Source: Chitinophaga pinensis
GTDB taxonomy: Bacteria > Bacteroidota > Bacteroidia > Chitinophagales > Chitinophagaceae
Length of the DNA stretch: 6,406 nucleotides
Direction: 5' to 3'
NCBI GenBank assembly: GCA_945872805.1
Contig: CAMCBE010000119.1
Coordinates: forward strand, 1 to 6,406
Shown: positions 3,766 through 6,406 of the stretch, piece after piece
Numbering within the stretch: position 1 is the stretch's first letter
How the letters are laid out: each line of letters starts with the position of its first letter
Translations under genes and position numbers: made by a program
The notes under the pieces: model-generated
The model's database searches: none
Told to the model about the DNA's origin: nothing
What the model saw: the letters and a program-made list of their open reading frames with translations, nothing else

Positions 3766-5049
3766 ATGGGCTTGATAGAAGAACTCAGCTGGCGTGGATT
3801 GATACAGGATATCATGCCAGGCACAAAAGAGCAGCTTGAAAAAGAATCCACCACAGCTTATATTGGTTTTGACCCTACAGCTGATAGCCTTCATATAGGC
3901 AGTTTAGTTCCCATTTTGTTACTATATCACTTACAACAGGCTGGACATACTCCTATAGCCTTAGTTGGCGGCGCAACGGGTATGGTTGGAGATCCCAGTG
4001 GGAAAAGTGAAGAAAGAAACCTGTTAGATGAAGAAACCCTAGCAAAAAATGTAACCGGAGTTGGCAAACAACTTCAAAAATACCTCGACTTTTCAGCAGA
4101 AAGGAAAAACAAGGCTGAAATTGTAAACAATTATGATTGGTTCAAAGGGTTGGGCTTTATTGAATTTCTGAGGGATGTCGGCAAGCACATCAGCGTGAAC
4201 TACATGATGTCTAAAGACAGTGTTAGGAAGCGTATTGAAGGTGAAACCGGCATTAGTTATACGGAATTCGCCTATCAGTTGATGCAGGGATATGACTTTT
4301 ATTGGCTCTACAAACATAAAAACTGCAAGCTCCAAATGGGAGGAAGCGATCAGTGGGGCAATATCACAACGGGAACAGAGCTTATCCGTAGAAAGGCTAG
4401 TGGAGAAGGATTTGCGTTTACCTGTCCATTGATTACCAAAGCAGACGGTGGGAAGTTTGGCAAAACAGAAAAAGGCAATGTATGGCTAGACCCAGAGAAA
4501 ACCTCTCCTTTCCAGTTTTACCAATTCTGGTTAAACGCGGCGGATGCAGACGCAGAAAAATGGATAAAAATCTTTACCCTCCTACCCAAGGATGAGATCA
4601 ATAGTCTCTTGACCTTACACCTACAAGATCTAGGTGCAAGGGTATTGCAGAAGAAACTGGCAGGGACCGTTACTACGTTTGTTCATGGGGCAGCGGAGTT
4701 TGAAGCAGCAAAACAAACCACCGAGCAGTTATTTGGGAAACAGCAAGAGGTGAATCTAAAGGAAATGGATGAAGCCGCATTGTTGGTAGCCATGGAAGGT
4801 GTTCCTGTCCATAACATTTCAGCAGAGGTCATTAAGCAAGGCATAGATATAGTATCGTTTTTGAGTGATACAGGCATTTTTCCAAGCAAGGGAGAAGCGC
4901 GTAAAATGGTGCAAGGTGGTGGGATTAGCATAAACAAAGAAAAAGTATCGGATATCAATTTTATGATAGATTCAACCGCTCTTATTGCTGAGAATTTCAT
5001 CATTATTCAGAAGGGAAAGAAAAATTACTTCCTTGTAAAACAAGTTTGA
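3766..5049 (+). CDS. tyrS: Tyrosyl-tRNA synthetase
   Basis: TyrRS charges tRNA-Tyr with tyrosine using ATP; it is a class I synthetase acting in the cytosol. The 427-residue product starts MGLIEELSWRGLIQDIMPG, the family N-terminus; a 29-codon in-frame extension upstream is rejected because the promoter lies in it. The Rossmann catalytic core carries the HIGS form of the HIGH motif (43-46) and the KFGKT form of the KMSKS motif (230-234). Tyrosine-site residues are visible in AYIGFDPTAD (31-40), Tyr170 to Asp177, and GGSDQWGN (192-199). A C-terminal S4-like RNA-binding domain covers about 355-427. Length and motifs are normal. It is the plus-strand neighbour of tRNA-Gln, 81 nt downstream. No T-box or other leader control is possible with so short a leader. 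Confidence 0.97.
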   Translation: MGLIEELSWRGLIQDIMPGTKEQLEKESTTAYIGFDPTADSLHIGSLVPILLLYHLQQAGHTPIALVGGATGMVGDPSGKSEERNLLDEETLAKNVTGVGKQLQKYLDFSAERKNKAEIVNNYDWFKGLGFIEFLRDVGKHISVNYMMSKDSVRKRIEGETGISYTEFAYQLMQGYDFYWLYKHKNCKLQMGGSDQWGNITTGTELIRRKASGEGFAFTCPLITKADGGKFGKTEKGNVWLDPEKTSPFQFYQFWLNAADADAEKWIKIFTLLPKDEINSLLTLHLQDLGARVLQKKLAGTVTTFVHGAAEFEAAKQTTEQLFGKQQEVNLKEMDEAALLVAMEGVPVHNISAEVIKQGIDIVSFLSDTGIFPSKGEARKMVQGGGISINKEKVSDINFMIDSTALIAENFIIIQKGKKNYFLVKQV

Positions 5050-5082
5050 TCAAAGAAAGCTAGTCTTATCATCAGGTGAAAA

Positions 5083-5113
5083 TTTGGCATCAAGAATAAA
5101 ATCCTTATTGTTG
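5083..5113 (+). promoter_or_regulatory. Candidate tRNA-Gln promoter
   Basis: TTTG (5083-5086), a 19-nt spacer and TATTGTTG (5106-5113) fit the Bacteroidota pattern with one mismatch in the -7 element. Start of transcription would be near 5119, about 12 nt before the mature tRNA. No terminator is seen between tyrS and this site, so read-through from tyrS is also possible. Confidence 0.5.
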
Positions 5114-5130
5114 CGCTCCGTTAATCTTGC

Positions 5131-5201
5131 TGCCCGATAGTATAATGGTAGTACGTCAGATTTTGGTTCTGATTGTCTTGGTTCGAATCCAGGTCGGGCA
5201 A
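5131..5201 (+). tRNA. tRNA-Gln, anticodon UUG
   Basis: This is a 71-nt cloverleaf. The acceptor stem is TGCCCGA with TCGGGCA. The D-arm is GTAT...GTAC. The anticodon stem TCAGA/TCTGA carries the loop TTTTGGT (anticodon TTG, reading CAA and CAG). The T-arm is CTTGG-TTCGAAT-CCAGG and the discriminator is A. CCA is not encoded. A strong terminator begins two bases after the 3' end. Confidence 0.97.
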
Positions 5202-5202
5202 C

Positions 5203-5238
5203 AAAGAAAAAGGTTCCACATTTGGAACCTTTTTCTTT
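5203..5238. terminator. Bidirectional intrinsic terminator
   Basis: AAAGAAAAAGGTTCCA (5203-5218) and its perfect complement (5223-5238) form a 16-bp stem with a CATT loop. The GC-containing tip GGTTCCA/TGGAACC is flanked by A-rich and T-rich arms on both sides, so transcripts from either direction end in a T tract. It closes tRNA-Gln on the plus strand and the methyltransferase gene on the minus strand, overlapping the first base of that gene's TAA stop. Confidence 0.92.
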
Positions 5239-5963
5239 TAATCCATTTTTACTTTTCCTGATTTCCTCAACCAACGTAAGAAAAGATAATATAACCCCAA
5301 GAGCGGTATAACGACCATAATCAAGTTATTCCTCAACGAAGAATCTTCTCCAACCAACTGAGGGTATTTGTATACTATCGTAAGGAAAACACCAGCCAGC
5401 CAGAATATCTGTGTATTGTATTCTGTAAACAACCACCTTACCCAATTGAATTTCATAGTAGAAAATGTTGAACCAATACCTTTAAAATTAGGAAGCCACC
5501 TGTTTACTGTTTTGCAGTACTCCTCATAATCAGTCCCAAATTTTTGCTTTAGAAAATTCTCCTCTGCTAACACAATCGCTTGGTATATAAACAAGAAAAC
5601 AGGAACAACAATCAATACATAAATCAACGAATTGGACAAAATACCCAACCCTAGTAACATCAAATTATTACCAACATAAAGAGGATTACGACAATGATTG
5701 AACAACCCACGAGTAATCAATGCCTCTGCATGAATTTTTAAATCCTTTCCGCCTCTTTCGATGAATGTCAATCCGATGGTTAAGCCACGAATCACTATCC
5801 CCAATGTTGTAATCAACAATCCAATGTAAAAAGATAGAAACCAATAGTCTTGACCAAATCGCTCTACCGTAAATAATTCAGGCGACGGAATCAATAACAA
5901 CGCGTAGAGAAAAATGAATAATTGATTTCTGTACTTGAAGAAAAAATTTCCGATGGTTATCAT
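5238..5963 (-). CDS. Integral membrane methyltransferase, isoprenylcysteine/phospholipid methyltransferase family
   Basis: The 241-residue product is a multi-pass membrane protein of the ICMT/PEMT-like methyltransferase family, which uses S-adenosylmethionine to methylate lipids or lipid-linked groups in the membrane. Hydrophobic segments lie at about 12-30, 42-68, 98-132 (probably two helices), 184-200 and 212-231. The family core is visible as RGLFNHCRNPLYVGNNLMLLG (85-105, in the H-x-RNP-x-Y-x-G pattern) followed by AEENFLKQKFGTDYEEY (133-149) and RWLP (155-158). The region after residue 160, with two further membrane helices, extends past the usual family end. The substrate is unknown; a prenyl-protein role is unlikely in bacteria. 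It starts 30 nt after the sulfhydrylase-type gene and may be cotranscribed, and ends in the shared terminator. No promoter is evident in the 30-nt gap. Confidence 0.82.
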   Translation of the reverse strand: MITIGNFFFKYRNQLFIFLYALLLIPSPELFTVERFGQDYWFLSFYIGLLITTLGIVIRGLTIGLTFIERGGKDLKIHAEALITRGLFNHCRNPLYVGNNLMLLGLGILSNSLIYVLIVVPVFLFIYQAIVLAEENFLKQKFGTDYEEYCKTVNRWLPNFKGIGSTFSTMKFNWVRWLFTEYNTQIFWLAGVFLTIVYKYPQLVGEDSSLRNNLIMVVIPLLGLYYLFLRWLRKSGKVKMD

Positions 5964-5993
5964 GTAAATTTTAATTTATAGGAATGGAAATGA

Positions 5994-6406
5994 TTAGTGT
6001 GCTAAAGCTTGCAAAATTTCTTCTACTATATCATCTGGATGTTCTAGCCCGACTGACAAACGAATAAGTCCGGGTGTTATGCCAACCGCAGCACGCTCGG
6101 CCTCTGATAATTTTGAATGGGTCGTACTGGCTGGATGGGAAGCAATTGTTCTCGTATCCCCTAAATTATTGGTCATCGACAACCACGTTAGGCTATTCAA
6201 AAACTTCCGTCCACCTTCAATCCCAGTTTTAAGTTCAAACGTCAATACACCGCCTCCATTCTTCATCTGTTTTTGTGCAATGGCATAGTGTGGATGAGAA
6301 GGTAAGAATGGATACTTGACATTTTCTAAGGCAGGATTCCCTTCAAGCTTTTTAGCAATGTATAATGCATTCTCAGCATGCTTATCCATCCGCACATATA
6401 ATGTTT
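5994..6406 (-). CDS. PLP-dependent homoserine sulfhydrylase / cystathionine gamma-synthase family enzyme, C-terminal part (partial)
   Basis: The last 136 codons of a Cys/Met-metabolism PLP enzyme are present; the frame is open to the window edge, so the GTG at 6393-6395 is internal and not a start. Recognisable C-terminal motifs are TLYVRMDKHAENAL, VKYPFLPSHPHYAIA, GGGVLTFEL, the hallmark NNLGDTRT followed by HPASTTHS, and GLIRLSVGLEHPDD, whose Arg binds the substrate carboxylate in this family. The PLP-binding lysine lies upstream, outside the window. The pattern is closest to O-succinyl- or O-acetylhomoserine sulfhydrylases (MetZ/MetY-like), which make homocysteine for methionine synthesis. 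Cystathionine gamma-synthase or methionine gamma-lyase cannot be excluded from the C-terminus alone. The product of this pathway supplies SAM, which the downstream methyltransferase would use, but that link is only suggestive. Confidence 0.9.
   Translation of the reverse strand, partial: TLYVRMDKHAENALYIAKKLEGNPALENVKYPFLPSHPHYAIAQKQMKNGGGVLTFELKTGIEGGRKFLNSLTWLSMTNNLGDTRTIASHPASTTHSKLSEAERAAVGITPGLIRLSVGLEHPDDIVEEILQALAH

Noticed and set aside
5050..5274. Minus-strand 74-codon frame over tRNA-Gln and the terminator.
   Set aside because: It translates the antisense of tRNA-Gln (words such as ARPGFEPRQSEPK) and crosses the terminator; no coding support.

Overview
The window looks like a chromosomal housekeeping region of a member of the Bacteroidota, probably Chitinophagales or a close relative. 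The evidence is the protein families (short bS21, stand-alone short HPF, Bacteroidota-type riboflavin synthase), the gene order rpsU-xerC-hpf-tRNA(Thr,Tyr,Gly,Thr)-tuf, and repeated matches to the Bacteroidota promoter pattern (TTTG or TTG, 17-20 nt, TAnnTTTG). Shine-Dalgarno sequences are mostly absent. The rank below phylum is inference.

Positions 1-2762, minus strand, form a translation-related block. In transcription order it holds rpsU (bS21), xerC (tyrosine recombinase), hpf (ribosome hibernation factor), four tRNA genes (Thr-UGU, Tyr-GUA, Gly-UCC, Thr-GGU) and the 5' third of tuf (EF-Tu), cut by the window start. Promoter candidates lie before rpsU, hpf, the tRNA cluster and tuf, so the block is probably several nested transcription units. 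Between the last tRNA and the tuf promoter is a 172-nt stretch with no C at all in the tuf-sense strand, built partly from 20-nt tandem repeats.

Positions 2867-5201, mostly plus strand, hold a riboflavin synthase gene (divergent from rpsU), tyrosyl-tRNA synthetase (tyrS) with a clear promoter just before the start supported here, and tRNA-Gln(UUG). The apparently empty 323-nt interval between ribE and tyrS holds an unannotated 49-codon minus-strand gene. Its product has a leader-like W-x-x-P-x-I-x-E-L ... T motif and a small polar two-cysteine tail, resembling RiPP precursor peptides. This is the most interesting item in the window.

Positions 5203-6406 begin with a perfect 16-bp bidirectional terminator between tRNA-Gln and the convergent minus-strand genes. 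Those are an integral-membrane methyltransferase of the isoprenylcysteine/phospholipid methyltransferase type and, 30 nt upstream of it, the C-terminal third of a PLP-dependent homoserine sulfhydrylase-type enzyme that runs off the window end.

Functionally the region is dominated by translation: elongation factor, tRNAs, a synthetase, a small-subunit protein and a ribosome-silencing factor. xerC is a conserved passenger. No phage, IS, CRISPR or defence genes are visible.
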